Shown here in pieces: positions 28,104 to 37,170 of a stretch of 64,000 nt of DNA. The notes beneath the pieces are model-generated. The model searched no databases, was not told where the DNA came from, and saw only the letters and a program-made list of their open reading frames with translations. The stretch lies in assembly GCF_000292915.1 (NCBI RefSeq), contig NC_018513.1, forward strand, positions 2,604,001-2,668,000, written 5' to 3'. Position 1 is the first letter of the stretch. Every line of letters starts with the position of its first letter. The stretch is from Burkholderia cepacia GG4. GTDB taxonomy: Bacteria > Pseudomonadota > Gammaproteobacteria > Burkholderiales > Burkholderiaceae. The position numbers and the translations under genes are program-made.

Positions 28104-28343
28104 TTACGCCTTGACGTTTGCGCGAGCGTAGTCGATCGCTTGCTGAACGGTCGTGATCTTCTCTGCTTCTTCGTCCGGGATTTCCATGCCGAACTCGTCT
28201 TCCAGAGCCATCACCAGTTCGACCGTGTCGAGCGAGTCCGCGCCCAGATCGTTCACGAACGAAGCTTCGGTCTTGATCTCGGCTTCTGCGACGCCCAGTT
28301 GCTCAGCGACGATCTTCTTGACACGTTGTTCGATGTTATCCAT
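28104..28343 (-). CDS. acpP: Acyl carrier protein
   Basis: This 79-residue acidic four-helix protein carries fatty acyl chains on 4'-phosphopantetheine attached to Ser in [20 protein letters not shown] (shown within that block). It sits in the canonical fabG-acpP-fabF order and would be activated by the AcpS encoded at 14637. Confidence 0.98.
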   Translation of the reverse strand: MDNIEQRVKKIVAEQLGVAEAEIKTEASFVNDLGADSLDTVELVMALEDEFGMEIPDEEAEKITTVQQAIDYARANVKA

Positions 28344-28487
28344 TACCCCTCCGAGGGAAAGTTCAGATTTACAAGTGCGCGCATTTTATCAGGTTTGCTG
28401 ACGCCAAAACGCGCGTTGGCTTGATGGTCGATCAAGCGCCGATCCGCCTGAAAAACGGGATACGGCGCGGATGGTAAACGAAATCCG

Positions 28488-29237
28488 TTACGACATGTAC
28501 ATGCCGCCGTTCACGTGCAGCGTCGTGCCGGTAATGTAACCGGCCTGCGGCGATGCGAGGAACGCGACGGCATGGGCGATGTCTGCCGGGCTGCCGAGGC
28601 GGCCGAGCGGAATCTGGGTCTTGAGCGCGACCTGCTGTTCTTCCGGCAGCGTCTTCGTCATGTCGGTGTCGATGAAGCCCGGCGCGACGCAGTTCACCGT
28701 GATGCCACGGCTGCCGATTTCGCGCGCGAGCGCACGGGTCATGCCCGCCACGCCGGCCTTTGCGGCCGCGTAATTGACCTGCCCCGGGTTGCCGGCCGAG
28801 CCGACCACCGACGTGATGTTGATGATGCGGCCGCCGCGCGCCTTCATCATCGGGCGCAGCACCGCGCGCGACAGGCGGAACACCGACTTCAGGTTGGTGT
28901 CGATCACCGCGTCCCAGTCCTCGTCCTTCATCCGCATCGCGAGCTGGTCCTGCGTGATCCCCGCGTTGTTGACGAGCACGTGGAGTGCGCCGAATTCCTT
29001 CACGGTCGCGTCGATCAGTGCTTCGGCTGCCGCCGCGTCGTTGACGTTCAGCACCGCACCGCGGCCCGTCACGCCCGCTTCCGCAAACCCGGCGGTAATC
29101 GCGGCAGCGCCCGATTCGCTCGTCGCCGTGCCGATCACCGTCGCGCCCAGGCGCGCGAGTTCGAGCGCGATCGCCCGGCCGATGCCGCGCGATGCGCCGG
29201 TCACGATCGCGACCTGTTTATCGAGAGTCTTTTCCAT
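28488..29237 (-). CDS. fabG: 3-oxoacyl-[ACP] reductase
   Basis: This 249-residue short-chain dehydrogenase reduces beta-ketoacyl-ACP with NADPH. The cofactor motif VTGASRGIGRAIA is at the N-terminus, and the catalytic Ser, Tyr and Lys are in ITSVVGSAGNPGQVNYAAAK. The C-terminus GTTLHVNGGMYM is typical of FabG. It lies between fabD and acpP. Confidence 0.97.
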   Translation of the reverse strand: MEKTLDKQVAIVTGASRGIGRAIALELARLGATVIGTATSESGAAAITAGFAEAGVTGRGAVLNVNDAAAAEALIDATVKEFGALHVLVNNAGITQDQLAMRMKDEDWDAVIDTNLKSVFRLSRAVLRPMMKARGGRIINITSVVGSAGNPGQVNYAAAKAGVAGMTRALAREIGSRGITVNCVAPGFIDTDMTKTLPEEQQVALKTQIPLGRLGSPADIAHAVAFLASPQAGYITGTTLHVNGGMYMS

Positions 29238-29273
29238 GAATCGAATATCCGTCTCTTGAGAAAAGGCGCCGCG

Positions 29274-30206
29274 TCAGGCGGTCGCCAGCTTCAGCGCTTC
29301 GTCGAGCGAAGCCGGATCGAACACCGATGCGCCGACCAGGTTGCCGTCGATGCGCTTCGTCAGGCCTGCCAGCACCTTGCCCGGACCGCATTCGATCACG
29401 TGCGTGACGCCCGTGCCCGCGATGTGCTGCACACATTCGACCCAGCGCACCGGACCCGCGGCCTGGCGCACCAGCGCGTCCTTGATCGCGGCCGGATCGC
29501 TGACCACCGCGACGTCGATGTTGTTGACGACCGGAATCTGCGGCGCCTTCACGTCGACGCTCGCGAGATAGTCGCGCAGCTGATCCGACGCCGGCTTGAG
29601 CAGCGACGAATGGAACGGTGCCGAGACCGGCAGCGGCAGCGCGCGCTTCGCGCCCTTCGCCTTCGCGATCTCGCATGCTTTCTCGACGGCCGCCTTCGCG
29701 CCCGCGATCACGACCTGCGCCGGCGCGTTGAAGTTCACGGCTTCGACGACGCCCGCTTCCGCGGCTTCGGCGCACACCGCGCGCACCGTGTCGTCGTCGA
29801 GGCCCAGGATCGCGGCCATGCCGCCCTGGCCGACCGGCACGGCCGTCTGCATCGCCTGCGCCCGGAAGCGCACGAGCGGCACCGCGTCCTTGAACGCGAT
29901 CGCGCCCGCGGCGACGAGCGCCGTGTATTCGCCGAGGCTGTGGCCCGCGACGATCGACGGCGCCGGGCCGCCGGCCTGCTGCCACGCGCGGTAGCACGCG
30001 TAGGCGGCCGTCAGCATCACGGGCTGCGTATTGGTGGTCAGATTCAGCTCTTCGGACGGACCTTCGGCGATCAGCTTGCCGAGATCCTGATTGAGTGCAT
30101 CGGATGCTTCCTGGAGCGTCTCGCGCACAATGGCCAGATCGGCGAATGCGTTGAGCATGCCGACCGACTGCGAGCCCTGCCCCGGAAAAACGAATGCAAA
30201 TTTCAT
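29274..30206 (-). CDS. fabD: Malonyl-CoA-ACP transacylase
   Basis: This 310-residue enzyme loads malonate from CoA onto ACP. The N-terminus MKFAFVFPGQGSQSVGM fixes the start at 30206; the longer frame upstream lacks family similarity. The catalytic serine is in GHSLGEYTALVA, and His is in VSAPFHSSLL. It follows fabH by 85 bases. Confidence 0.96.
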   Translation of the reverse strand: MKFAFVFPGQGSQSVGMLNAFADLAIVRETLQEASDALNQDLGKLIAEGPSEELNLTTNTQPVMLTAAYACYRAWQQAGGPAPSIVAGHSLGEYTALVAAGAIAFKDAVPLVRFRAQAMQTAVPVGQGGMAAILGLDDDTVRAVCAEAAEAGVVEAVNFNAPAQVVIAGAKAAVEKACEIAKAKGAKRALPLPVSAPFHSSLLKPASDQLRDYLASVDVKAPQIPVVNNIDVAVVSDPAAIKDALVRQAAGPVRWVECVQHIAGTGVTHVIECGPGKVLAGLTKRIDGNLVGASVFDPASLDEALKLATA

Positions 30207-30291
30207 ATCGTCCCCAATTGAATCGATTCGGACGGCGCGCACGAACGGCGCGCCGGATTGGGATCCGCGCGCAGCAGTCGCGCGCTGCGGA

Positions 30292-31281
30292 TCAGAAGCG
30301 GAAGACCGACGCGCCCCAGGTGAAGCCGCCGCCAACGCCTTCGATCAGCACGTGCTGACCGCGCTGGATGCGGCCATCGCGCACCGCGGTGTCGAGCGCC
30401 AGCGGGATCGATGCAGCCGACGTGTTGCCGTGCTGATCGACCGTCACGACCATACGCTCCTGCGGCAGGCCGAGCTTGCGGCAGGTGCTGGTCATGATGC
30501 GGATGTTGGCCTGGTGCGGAATCAGCCAGTCGACCTGCTCCGGGGCGAGATTCGCCTTGGCAAGCGCCTCGATCGCGACCTTCTCGAGCACGTTGACCGC
30601 GAGCTTGAACACGGCCTGCCCGTCCATGTACAGGAACGCGCTGCCGTCGATCACGCCGCGATTGACGTTGCCCGGCGTGCAGAGGATGTGCGAATAGCTG
30701 CCGTCCGCATGCAGCGCGCTGCCGAGCACGCCCGGCTCTTCCGAGGCGGACAGGATCACCGCGCCCGCGCCGTCGCCGAACAGCACGCAGGTCGTGCGGT
30801 CCTTGAAATCGAGAATGCGCGAGAACGTCTCCGCGCCGATCACGAGCGCCGTGCGGTGCTGGCCGCTGCGGATGAAGCTGTCGGCCGTCGCCATCGCGTA
30901 CGCGAAGCCCGAGCACACAGCCTGCACGTCGAATGCCGCGCCGCCGTTCTTGATGCCGAGCTTGTTCTGCAGCAGGCATGCCGTGCTCGGGAACACGAAA
31001 TCTGGGGTCGAAGTCGCGACGATGATCAGGTCGATCGACTGCGGATCGATGTCGGCCGCCTCGATCGCGCGGCGCGCTGCCTCGAGCGCGAGATCGCTCG
31101 TCGTGACGTCCGGTGCGGCGAAATGGCGCGCATGGATGCCCGTGCGCGCAACGATCCACTCATCGCTCGTCTCGATGCCTTCCTTCGCGAGACGATCGGC
31201 GAGTTGCTGGTTCGTGACGCGGTCGGGCGGCAGGTAGCTGCCCGTGCCGAGCACGCGGGAATAGAGAGTCGATTGGGCCAT
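30292..31281 (-). CDS. fabH: 3-oxoacyl-[ACP] synthase III
   Basis: This 329-residue enzyme starts fatty acid synthesis by condensing acetyl-CoA with malonyl-ACP. The catalytic cysteine is in [12 protein letters not shown], His in [11 protein letters not shown], and Asn in the following block. Its ATG is immediately adjacent to the plsX stop (TAAATG), so the two are tightly coupled. Confidence 0.96.
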   Translation of the reverse strand: MAQSTLYSRVLGTGSYLPPDRVTNQQLADRLAKEGIETSDEWIVARTGIHARHFAAPDVTTSDLALEAARRAIEAADIDPQSIDLIIVATSTPDFVFPSTACLLQNKLGIKNGGAAFDVQAVCSGFAYAMATADSFIRSGQHRTALVIGAETFSRILDFKDRTTCVLFGDGAGAVILSASEEPGVLGSALHADGSYSHILCTPGNVNRGVIDGSAFLYMDGQAVFKLAVNVLEKVAIEALAKANLAPEQVDWLIPHQANIRIMTSTCRKLGLPQERMVVTVDQHGNTSAASIPLALDTAVRDGRIQRGQHVLIEGVGGGFTWGASVFRF

Positions 31282-32388
31282 TTATGCTTTAGAGGATTGC
31301 GCAGCGGAAGGTTCGGCGTGTTGGCCTGCGGCCGGGCTCGTCTGGCCCGCGCCGCCCGCGTCGTGTTCGCCGTCGCCGAGCGACACCGAATTGTCCGCCA
31401 TCGCACGCGTCAAGCGCTCCAGCACGCCGTTTTTGACGGCATCATAACCCCGTTTGATCGCCCACTCAAACGCGTAGGCATCGGCCGAACCGTGGCTTTT
31501 GATCACGAGGCTCTTCAGCCCGAGCAGCGCCGCGCCGTTGTACTGGCGGTGGTCGACGCGCTTCTTGAAGCGCATCAGGACCGGCAGCGCGAGCAGCGCC
31601 ATCAGCTTCGACATCAACGAACGGCCGAACTCCTCGCGGATGATGTCGGACAGCATCTGCGCGAGCCCCTCGGACGTCTTCAGAGCGACGTTGCCGACGA
31701 AGCCGTCGCACACGATCACGTCGACCGTGCCCTTGTAGATGTCGTTGCCTTCGACGTTGCCGCGGAAATTCAGCGTGCTGGCGCGCAGCAGTTCACCTGC
31801 GCGCTTGATCGTCTCGTTGCCCTTGATGACTTCTTCGCCGATGTTCAAGAGGCCGATCGTCGGACGCTCCTTGCCTTCGAGCGCAGCGACCAGCGCGTGC
31901 CCCATCTCCGCGAACTGCAGCAGGTGCTGCGGCTCGCAGTCGACGTTCGCACCGAGGTCCAGCATCATCGTGTAGCCGGTCGGGTTCGGCAGCGCGAACG
32001 CGATCGCAGGCCGCTCGATGCCGGGCAGCGTCTTGAGCACATAACGGGAAACGGCCATCAGCGCGCCGGTATTGCCGGCGGAGATGCAGGCCTGGGCCGC
32101 GCCTTCCTTGACGTGGTTGAGCGCGACGCGCATCGAAGAATCTTTCTTCTTGCGCAGCGCCACTTCGACAGGGTCGTCCATCGCCACGACTTCGGTGGCG
32201 GGCACGATGGTCAGCGCGGGATCGTCGAGGGCTTTCAGCTTTTTCAGCTGCGCGCGGATCGCGCCTTCGATGCCGACGAGCATCAGGTGCGCATCGGGAT
32301 GCGCGCGGACGAACTTGACTGCCGCGGGAACGGTCACGGACGGGCCGTGGTCGCCTCCCATGCAATCGATTGTGAGCTTTACGGTCAT
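31282..32388 (-). CDS. plsX: Phosphate acyltransferase PlsX
   Basis: This 368-residue peripheral membrane enzyme makes acyl-phosphate from acyl-ACP for PlsY-dependent phospholipid synthesis. Characteristic blocks are [17 protein letters not shown] at the N-terminus, [13 protein letters not shown] and [21 protein letters not shown] terminator-like hairpin (32412-32436) lies only 23 bases before its ATG, inside the rpmF-plsX junction. The C-terminus carries an extra Ala/Gly/Ser-rich tail. Confidence 0.96.
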   Translation of the reverse strand: MTVKLTIDCMGGDHGPSVTVPAAVKFVRAHPDAHLMLVGIEGAIRAQLKKLKALDDPALTIVPATEVVAMDDPVEVALRKKKDSSMRVALNHVKEGAAQACISAGNTGALMAVSRYVLKTLPGIERPAIAFALPNPTGYTMMLDLGANVDCEPQHLLQFAEMGHALVAALEGKERPTIGLLNIGEEVIKGNETIKRAGELLRASTLNFRGNVEGNDIYKGTVDVIVCDGFVGNVALKTSEGLAQMLSDIIREEFGRSLMSKLMALLALPVLMRFKKRVDHRQYNGAALLGLKSLVIKSHGSADAYAFEWAIKRGYDAVKNGVLERLTRAMADNSVSLGDGEHDAGGAGQTSPAAGQHAEPSAAQSSKA

Positions 32389-32411
32389 GGAATGCGACGA
32401 ATTTCAGGCAC

Positions 32412-32436
32412 AAAAAAGCGGCAGTTGAATGCCGCC
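32412..32436 (-). terminator. Intercistronic terminator between rpmF and plsX
   Basis: On the minus strand, GCGGCA (32435-32430) pairs with TGCCGC (32423-32418) around TTCAAC, followed by TTTTTT. There is little room for a new promoter before plsX (ATG 32388), so partial read-through or attenuation is likely. Confidence 0.78.
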
Positions 32437-32517
32437 TTTTTGTCGAGCCAGGAAAGTGTCAAGCGAACCAGTTGTCACGCGAACGGCGATCGTAGCGCGC
32501 AACGCGTGACTTGACGC

Positions 32518-32697
32518 TTAGTCGTTCTTCGTCTTGACGACTTTCTTGCCGCGATAGTAGCCGTTCGGGCTGACGTGGTGACGCAGATGCACTTCACCCG
32601 TGCTCGGCTCGACTGCCAGCGGCGCTGCCGTCAGGAAATCGTGCGAACGATGCATGCCGCGCTTCGACGGCGACTTCTTGTTTTGCTGGACTGCCAT
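32518..32697 (-). CDS. rpmF: 50S ribosomal protein L32
   Basis: This 59-residue ribosomal protein was translated directly from the sequence. It begins [20 protein letters not shown] and ends [14 protein letters not shown]. The zinc-binding cysteines of some L32 forms are absent (the central part reads [17 protein letters not shown]), matching the C-minus type common in gammaproteobacteria and betaproteobacteria. It sits in the conserved yceD-rpmF-plsX order. Confidence 0.97.
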
Positions 32698-32795
32698 GAC
32701 TAACTCCTAAATAATTTTCCGGATTCTAACACAGCCCGATCCGGCGCTTAACTACCCTGGCCCAAAGCCCTTACGCCTTCCCGCGCCACAACTGC

Positions 32796-33431
32796 TTAGT
32801 GTTTCTTGCTGCCGTCCCCGTCCTTCTTCAACGCTTCCAGCGCTGCGAACGGATTCGGCCGTTTGCCTTCGTCCTCGTCTTCGACGGACTCATCGTCCGC
32901 TTCTTCCGAAGGACCGCTCGCACCCGACACGAGGCTTTCGTGGACTGCCGGGCAAACCTCGTGCTTGGGCACGAGCGGCAACGAAAGCAGCAACTCCTCT
33001 TCGATCAAGTCGACGAGATCGAACTGGCGTGAGCCCACGATCACATCGGCTTCATCGTCGTCGAGCGGAAATTCTTCAGCTTCTTCTTCGGTCGCGACGA
33101 CCCGGTACGTCATGTCGACGCCGAACGTCTGGTCGTACGGGGTCATGCAGCGCTGGCACGTGAGCCACGCATGACCATGGACCGCAAGGCGCAGATACGG
33201 CTGCTGCCCATCGGCGCCGTCGTCCTGCAACTCCTTCTGGGTGAACCCCTCGGCCTGCCACGTGAACACCGTGTCACGATCCGGCGCATCTGCCGGCACT
33301 TCGTTTAACATGCGCGGCAGTTGCGAGAGACGCACCGCACCCGCTGCCTGCCGCCCGCTGCGGGCGAATTCGAACAGGTCGACTGCGTGCGGATCAAGCG
33401 CTGCCGCAGGCTTGCCAGAAGAAGTGTTCAT
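32796..33431 (-). CDS. yceD: YceD family protein (DUF177), rRNA-linked
   Basis: This 211-residue member of the YceD/DUF177 family is implicated in accumulation of 23S rRNA. Two pairs of cysteines flank the core (LTCQRCMTPYDQTF and VCPAVHE), and an acidic region DDDEADVIVG precedes LVDLIEEELLLSLPLVP. The acidic C-terminal tail is longer than in E. coli (173 residues). It is the first gene of the yceD-rpmF-plsX-fab cluster and has a good promoter 160 bases upstream. Confidence 0.9.
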   Translation of the reverse strand: MNTSSGKPAAALDPHAVDLFEFARSGRQAAGAVRLSQLPRMLNEVPADAPDRDTVFTWQAEGFTQKELQDDGADGQQPYLRLAVHGHAWLTCQRCMTPYDQTFGVDMTYRVVATEEEAEEFPLDDDEADVIVGSRQFDLVDLIEEELLLSLPLVPKHEVCPAVHESLVSGASGPSEEADDESVEDEDEGKRPNPFAALEALKKDGDGSKKH

Positions 33432-33485
33432 GTGCGCTCCTGCCTACAGGCTGACTTGCGGGATCCGGCTTTTGGCACCGCTCAC

Positions 33486-33539
33486 CGTACGCGGCCTGTG
33501 CCACGTACCGCCGCGTACCCGTACCGTACCATTACGTAC
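33486..33539. repeat. Cluster of six CGTAC motifs in the yceD leader region
   Basis: CGTAC occurs at 33486, 33504, 33514, 33520, 33525 and 33535. Four of these (33504, 33514, 33525 and 33535) are spaced 10, 11 and 10 bases apart, about one DNA helical turn. Each contains the palindrome GTAC. The cluster lies between the candidate yceD promoter and the yceD start. Confidence 0.6.
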
Positions 33540-33600
33540 TTTACTTCCGAAGACGCGACAGGCGCCACCACAACGAAAGCCTGCCGACGAAAAGCGGGAA

Positions 33601-33629
33601 AGCATACCTGTTTTACCTTTTGCGGTCAA
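33601..33629 (-). promoter_or_regulatory. Sigma-70 promoter of the yceD-rpmF-plsX-fab cluster
   Basis: On the minus strand, TTGACC (33629-33624) and TATGCT (33606-33601) are separated by 17 bases. Transcription would start near 33594, giving a leader of about 160 nt that includes the CGTAC cluster. Confidence 0.65.
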
Positions 33630-33692
33630 TCACTTAAGCTTGCGTCCGCGCAACGCCGCTTTACACCTGACGACTCACCGACCCAACCGACC

Positions 33693-34322
33693 ATGCCGGA
33701 TACCGTTTGCCGCCCGCCGCGGCTGATTCTCGCCTCCAGTTCCCGCTACCGCCGCGCGCTCCTCGAGCGCCTCGCCGTGCCGTTCGACGTCGCGTCGCCC
33801 GACCTCGATGAAACCCCGCTCGCCGGCGAAACGCCGGCCGCAACCGCGCTGCGCCTCGCCGGCGCGAAGGCGCGCGCCGTCGCCGCGATGATCGACGCGC
33901 CGGACGGCGTGCTTGTGATCGGGGCGGACCAGGTCGCAACCTTCGACGGCCTCCAGATCGGCAAGCCCGGCACGCACGAACGCGCGCTCGCGCAGCTCGT
34001 GTCGATGCAGGGCCGCGACGTCGAGTTCCACAGCGCACTCAGCCTGTACGACAGCCGCACGGGCGAAACGCAGAGCGAGGACGTCGTCACGCACGTCCGC
34101 TTCCGCTCGCTGCCCGAAGCCGAACTCGATGCGTACCTGCGCGCGGAAACGCCGTACGACGTCGCCGGCAGTGCGAAGTCCGAAGGGCTCGGCATCGCGC
34201 TGCTCGACGCGATCGACTCCGACGACCCGACCGCGCTCGTCGGCCTGCCGCTGATCGCGCTCACGCGCATGCTGCGCGCCGCCGGCTATCCACTGTTCGC
34301 TACCCAAGGAGTCCACGCATGA
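33693..34322 (+). CDS. Maf/YceF-family nucleotide pyrophosphatase
   Basis: This 209-residue protein of the Maf family hydrolyses non-canonical nucleoside triphosphates; its neighbourhood next to yceD-rpmF matches the YceF branch, which prefers 7-methyl-GTP. Motifs are LASSSRYRRALLERL at the N-terminus, DLDETPLAGETP, then GADQVATFDG and VGLPLIALTRML. The ATG at 33693 starts at the conserved region. The stop overlaps the next gene ATG by 4 bases. Confidence 0.9.
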   Translation: MPDTVCRPPRLILASSSRYRRALLERLAVPFDVASPDLDETPLAGETPAATALRLAGAKARAVAAMIDAPDGVLVIGADQVATFDGLQIGKPGTHERALAQLVSMQGRDVEFHSALSLYDSRTGETQSEDVVTHVRFRSLPEAELDAYLRAETPYDVAGSAKSEGLGIALLDAIDSDDPTALVGLPLIALTRMLRAAGYPLFATQGVHA

Positions 34323-35041
34323 CGGCCGGCACGCTCTATCTCGTCCCGAATACCCTCGGCGAAGGCGATGCCTCGATGCTCGCCGCTGTACTGCCCGCAG
34401 CCGTGCAAGCACGCGCCGGCACGCTCGGCTATTACATCGGCGAAAACGCGAAGACGACCCGCGCGTTCCTGAAGAAGATCGGTACGACGCGGCCGATCCA
34501 GGAAATCGAAATCCGCGAGCTGAACGTCAACACGCCGGCCGGCGAGATCGACCGGCTGCTCGCGCCCGTGCTGGCGGGCGCGGACGCCGGACTCGTGTCC
34601 GAGGCCGGCTGCCCCGCCGTTGCCGATCCCGGCGCGCTGCTGGTGCGCCGCGCACACGAGCGCGGCGTGAAGGTCGTGCCGCTCGTCGGGCCGAGTTCGA
34701 TCCTGCTCGCGCTGATGGCGTCGGGCCTGAACGGCCAGAGTTTCGCGTTCAACGGCTACCTGCCGGTCGACGCGGCCGCGCGCGCGAAACGCCTGCGCGA
34801 ACTCGAGCAGTTGTCGCGCAAGGGGCGCCAGACGCAGATCTTCATCGAGACGCCGTACCGGAACCACGCGATGCTCGACACGCTCGTCGCGACCTGCGCG
34901 CCGTCGACGCAAATCTGCGTCGCAGCCGACCTGACCCTCGAGACCGAGACGATCGCAAGCCGCACGGTGGCGGACTGGAAAAAAGCGCCTGCGCCGAATC
35001 TGCACAAGCGCCCTGCCATCTTCCTGCTGCTCGCGAACTGA
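34319..35041 (+). CDS. RsmI-like SAM-dependent methyltransferase (tetrapyrrole methylase family)
   Basis: This 240-residue protein has the tetrapyrrole-methylase fold used by RsmI, which 2'-O-methylates C1402 of 16S rRNA. Visible blocks are LYLVPNTLGEGD at the N-terminus, VSEAGCPAVADPGALLVRRA in the centre, and VPLVGPSSILLALMASG. RsmI normally starts LYVVATPIGN; this variant reads LVPNTLGEG, so it belongs to the short sister group often annotated as SAM-dependent methyltransferase with unproven target. It is translationally coupled to maf (ATGA). Confidence 0.82.
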   Translation: MTAGTLYLVPNTLGEGDASMLAAVLPAAVQARAGTLGYYIGENAKTTRAFLKKIGTTRPIQEIEIRELNVNTPAGEIDRLLAPVLAGADAGLVSEAGCPAVADPGALLVRRAHERGVKVVPLVGPSSILLALMASGLNGQSFAFNGYLPVDAAARAKRLRELEQLSRKGRQTQIFIETPYRNHAMLDTLVATCAPSTQICVAADLTLETETIASRTVADWKKAPAPNLHKRPAIFLLLAN

Positions 35042-35067
35042 GACCGCGCTCCGGCGGCGGCGCAGCA

Positions 35068-35086
35068 ACGGGGCGCATGGCCCCGT
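35068..35086. terminator. Hairpin between convergent RsmI-like and SppA-like genes
   Basis: ACGGGGC (35068-35074) and GCCCCGT (35080-35086) form a perfect 7-bp stem with the loop GCATG. There is no T-run, so termination efficiency is uncertain. Confidence 0.5.
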
Positions 35087-35093
35087 GCGCCGC

Positions 35094-36086
35094 TCAGCGC
35101 AGGCTGAACGACGTGCCGCCCGCGGTGAGCGCCTTCATCGCGGCGCCGCCAACGGCCGCGCCGAACTTGCGCGCGACGCGGTTCGTCAGGCTTTCCTTGA
35201 CCGTGTAGTCGACCAGATCGGGCGCCTTCAGCACGTCGCGCGCGACCGTGTCGGTCGTGCCGTAGCTGTCGGCGAGCCCGAGTTCGACGGCTTTCTCGCC
35301 CGTCCAGAACAGGCCCGAGAACATGTCGGGCGTTTCATGCAGCCGCTTGCCGCGGCCATCCTTCACCGCCTTGATGAACTGCGCATGGACCTGGTCGAGC
35401 AGCGCCTGCGCATGGGCGTCCATCTTCGGCGTCTCGGGCGAGAACGGATCGTAGAAGCCCTTGTTTTCACCCGACGTGTGCAAGCGGCGATCGACGCCGA
35501 GCTTGCCCATCAGGCCCGTGAAGCCGAACCCGTCCATCAGCACGCCGATCGAGCCGACGATGCTCGCCTTGTCGACGAATATCTTGTCGGCGGCCGACGC
35601 GATGTAATAACCGCCCGATGCGCACATATCGGTCACGACGACGTACAACGGCTTGTCCGGATACTTCACGCGCAGCCGGCGGATCTCGTCATAGACCATG
35701 CCGGCCTGCACCGGGCTGCCGCCCGGACTGTTGATCCGCAGCACGACGCCTGCCGTGCCGTCGTCCTCGAATGCGGCGTCGAGTGCCGTGTTGATGTCCT
35801 CGGCGTTCGCGTTGACGCCGGCCGCGATCTCGCCGTCGATCGTCACGAGTGCCGTATGCCGGCCGCTCGCCGCGAACTTCGAATCGCTCGAGAACTCGAT
35901 CAGCGCGAACGCGAGCAGCACGAATACGCCGAGGAACGCGAAGCGGAAGAAGATCTTCCAGCGCCGCGCCGCGCGCTGTTCCTTGACGGCCGCGAGCGCG
36001 ATCCGCTCGAGCACCGCGCGCTCCCAGTTCGGTTCGCGGCTGTCGGGACGGGACGAGGAATCGGGGAAATTCGGTTGGTCGGCCAT
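35094..36086 (-). CDS. S49-family (SppA-like) signal peptide peptidase
   Basis: This 330-residue protein has one N-terminal membrane anchor at about residues 47-65 (FFRFAFLGVFVLLAFALIEF) and a periplasmic or membrane-associated serine/lysine protease domain. The Ser region is TDMCASGGYYIASAAD, preceded by LRINSPGGSP. It is the short, single-domain form rather than the duplicated 618-residue E. coli SppA. It is expected to degrade cleaved signal peptides. Confidence 0.9.
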   Translation of the reverse strand: MADQPNFPDSSSRPDSREPNWERAVLERIALAAVKEQRAARRWKIFFRFAFLGVFVLLAFALIEFSSDSKFAASGRHTALVTIDGEIAAGVNANAEDINTALDAAFEDDGTAGVVLRINSPGGSPVQAGMVYDEIRRLRVKYPDKPLYVVVTDMCASGGYYIASAADKIFVDKASIVGSIGVLMDGFGFTGLMGKLGVDRRLHTSGENKGFYDPFSPETPKMDAHAQALLDQVHAQFIKAVKDGRGKRLHETPDMFSGLFWTGEKAVELGLADSYGTTDTVARDVLKAPDLVDYTVKESLTNRVARKFGAAVGGAAMKALTAGGTSFSLR

Positions 36087-36098
36087 GCAGTGGTGTCG

Positions 36099-36509
36099 TC
36101 AGTCGGTCGTGGCGGGAGTGGTCGGTGCAGCGGGACCCAGGTCGGCGTCGGGCACCCAGAATACCGCACGCCCGTCGGAGGTGTCGCGCTCGTCGACCTC
36201 CACCGGCCGCAGGCGGCCGCCGCGGCACGGGCCGCCGACACACTTGCCGGTATCCGGCGCGTAGATCGCGCCGTGCGTCGCGCACATCAGGTAGAGACCC
36301 GACGACTCGAAGAACTGCCCTTCGGCCCAGTCGAGCTCCATCGGCACATGCGCGCAGCGGTTCAGGTAACCGTACGCACGGCCTTCGTAGCGCACGAAGA
36401 ACACGACCGCCTGCTCGCCGCGCAGCGTCGCATCGACGCGCACGCCGGCACCGCCGTCGGCCAGCGCGTCCGATGCGCACACGCGCACGGCTTCGGGCGC
36501 CGCGCTCAT
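36099..36509 (-). CDS. Rieske [2Fe-2S] protein
   Basis: This 136-residue protein has a complete Rieske cluster site: CAH in LNRCAHVPMELDW and CATH in YLMCATHGAIYAPDTGKC. Such small proteins act as ferredoxin-like electron carriers or as soluble Rieske subunits. It starts at ATG 36509, overlapping the phosphatase stop by 4 bases, and lies 12 bases before the SppA-like gene. No oxygenase partner is adjacent. The gph-Rieske-SppA order is recurrent in Burkholderiales as far as I recall. Confidence 0.88.
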   Translation of the reverse strand: MSAAPEAVRVCASDALADGGAGVRVDATLRGEQAVVFFVRYEGRAYGYLNRCAHVPMELDWAEGQFFESSGLYLMCATHGAIYAPDTGKCVGGPCRGGRLRPVEVDERDTSDGRAVFWVPDADLGPAAPTTPATTD

Positions 36510-37165
36510 GCGTGCTCCCGCAGCCACGCCGCCAGCGCGACGACGTCCGGCGCGACGAAGCGCGGCGTCAGCGCGGCCAGCGCATCGGCCGTATGCGCGC
36601 CGTACGAGACGCCGATGCCGGCCGCCCCTGCGCTCGCGGCCATCTGCAGGTCGTGCGTGGTGTCGCCTATCATCACGGTACGCGCAAGATCCTGCCCCAA
36701 TTCGCGGGACAGTTCGTGCAGCATGGCCGGATGCGGCTTCGAGAACGTCTCGTCCGCGCAGCGCGTTGCATCGAACACGCTCGTCAGCTTCGACTGGTCG
36801 AGCACGCGGTTCAGCCCGACCCGGCCCTTGCCGGTCGCGACCGCGAGCAGGTAACCCGTATCGCGCAATTCCGCGAGCAACTCGCGCACGCCGGCGAACA
36901 GCTCGATGCGCTCGTCGTCCAGCAGGTAGTGATAGCGGTAGCGCTCGGCCAGCCGCGGATAGTCGGACGGATCGAGGGTCGGAGCGGTAATCTGCAACGC
37001 ATCGCGCAGGCCGAGCCCGATCACATAGCGGGACGCCTCGTCGGACGGCGTGGGCAGGCCGAGATCGCGGCAGGCCGCCTGGATGCTGTGCGCGATGTGC
37101 GCAGTCGAATCCATCAGCGTGCCGTCCCAGTCGAAGACAATCAGATCAAATTGCTGTCGGGCCAT
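36506..37165 (-). CDS. HAD-family phosphatase, phosphoglycolate phosphatase-like
   Basis: This 219-residue haloacid-dehalogenase hydrolase has motif I FDWDGTLMDS, motif II in LLAVATGKGR and motif III/IV in CADETFSKPHPAML and MIGDTTHDLQMA. It is Gph/YfbT-like; phosphoglycolate from DNA repair is a plausible substrate but specificity is not proven. The ATG at 37165 fits the family and is 5 bases from the rluC stop. The Rieske gene overlaps its end. Confidence 0.87.
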   Translation of the reverse strand: MARQQFDLIVFDWDGTLMDSTAHIAHSIQAACRDLGLPTPSDEASRYVIGLGLRDALQITAPTLDPSDYPRLAERYRYHYLLDDERIELFAGVRELLAELRDTGYLLAVATGKGRVGLNRVLDQSKLTSVFDATRCADETFSKPHPAMLHELSRELGQDLARTVMIGDTTHDLQMAASAGAAGIGVSYGAHTADALAALTPRFVAPDVVALAAWLREHA

Positions 37166-37170
37166 GCGAT

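Noticed and set aside
30091..32514. Plus-strand 807-codon open frame
   Set aside because: It is antisense to fabD, fabH and plsX, which carry clear active-site motifs on the minus strand.
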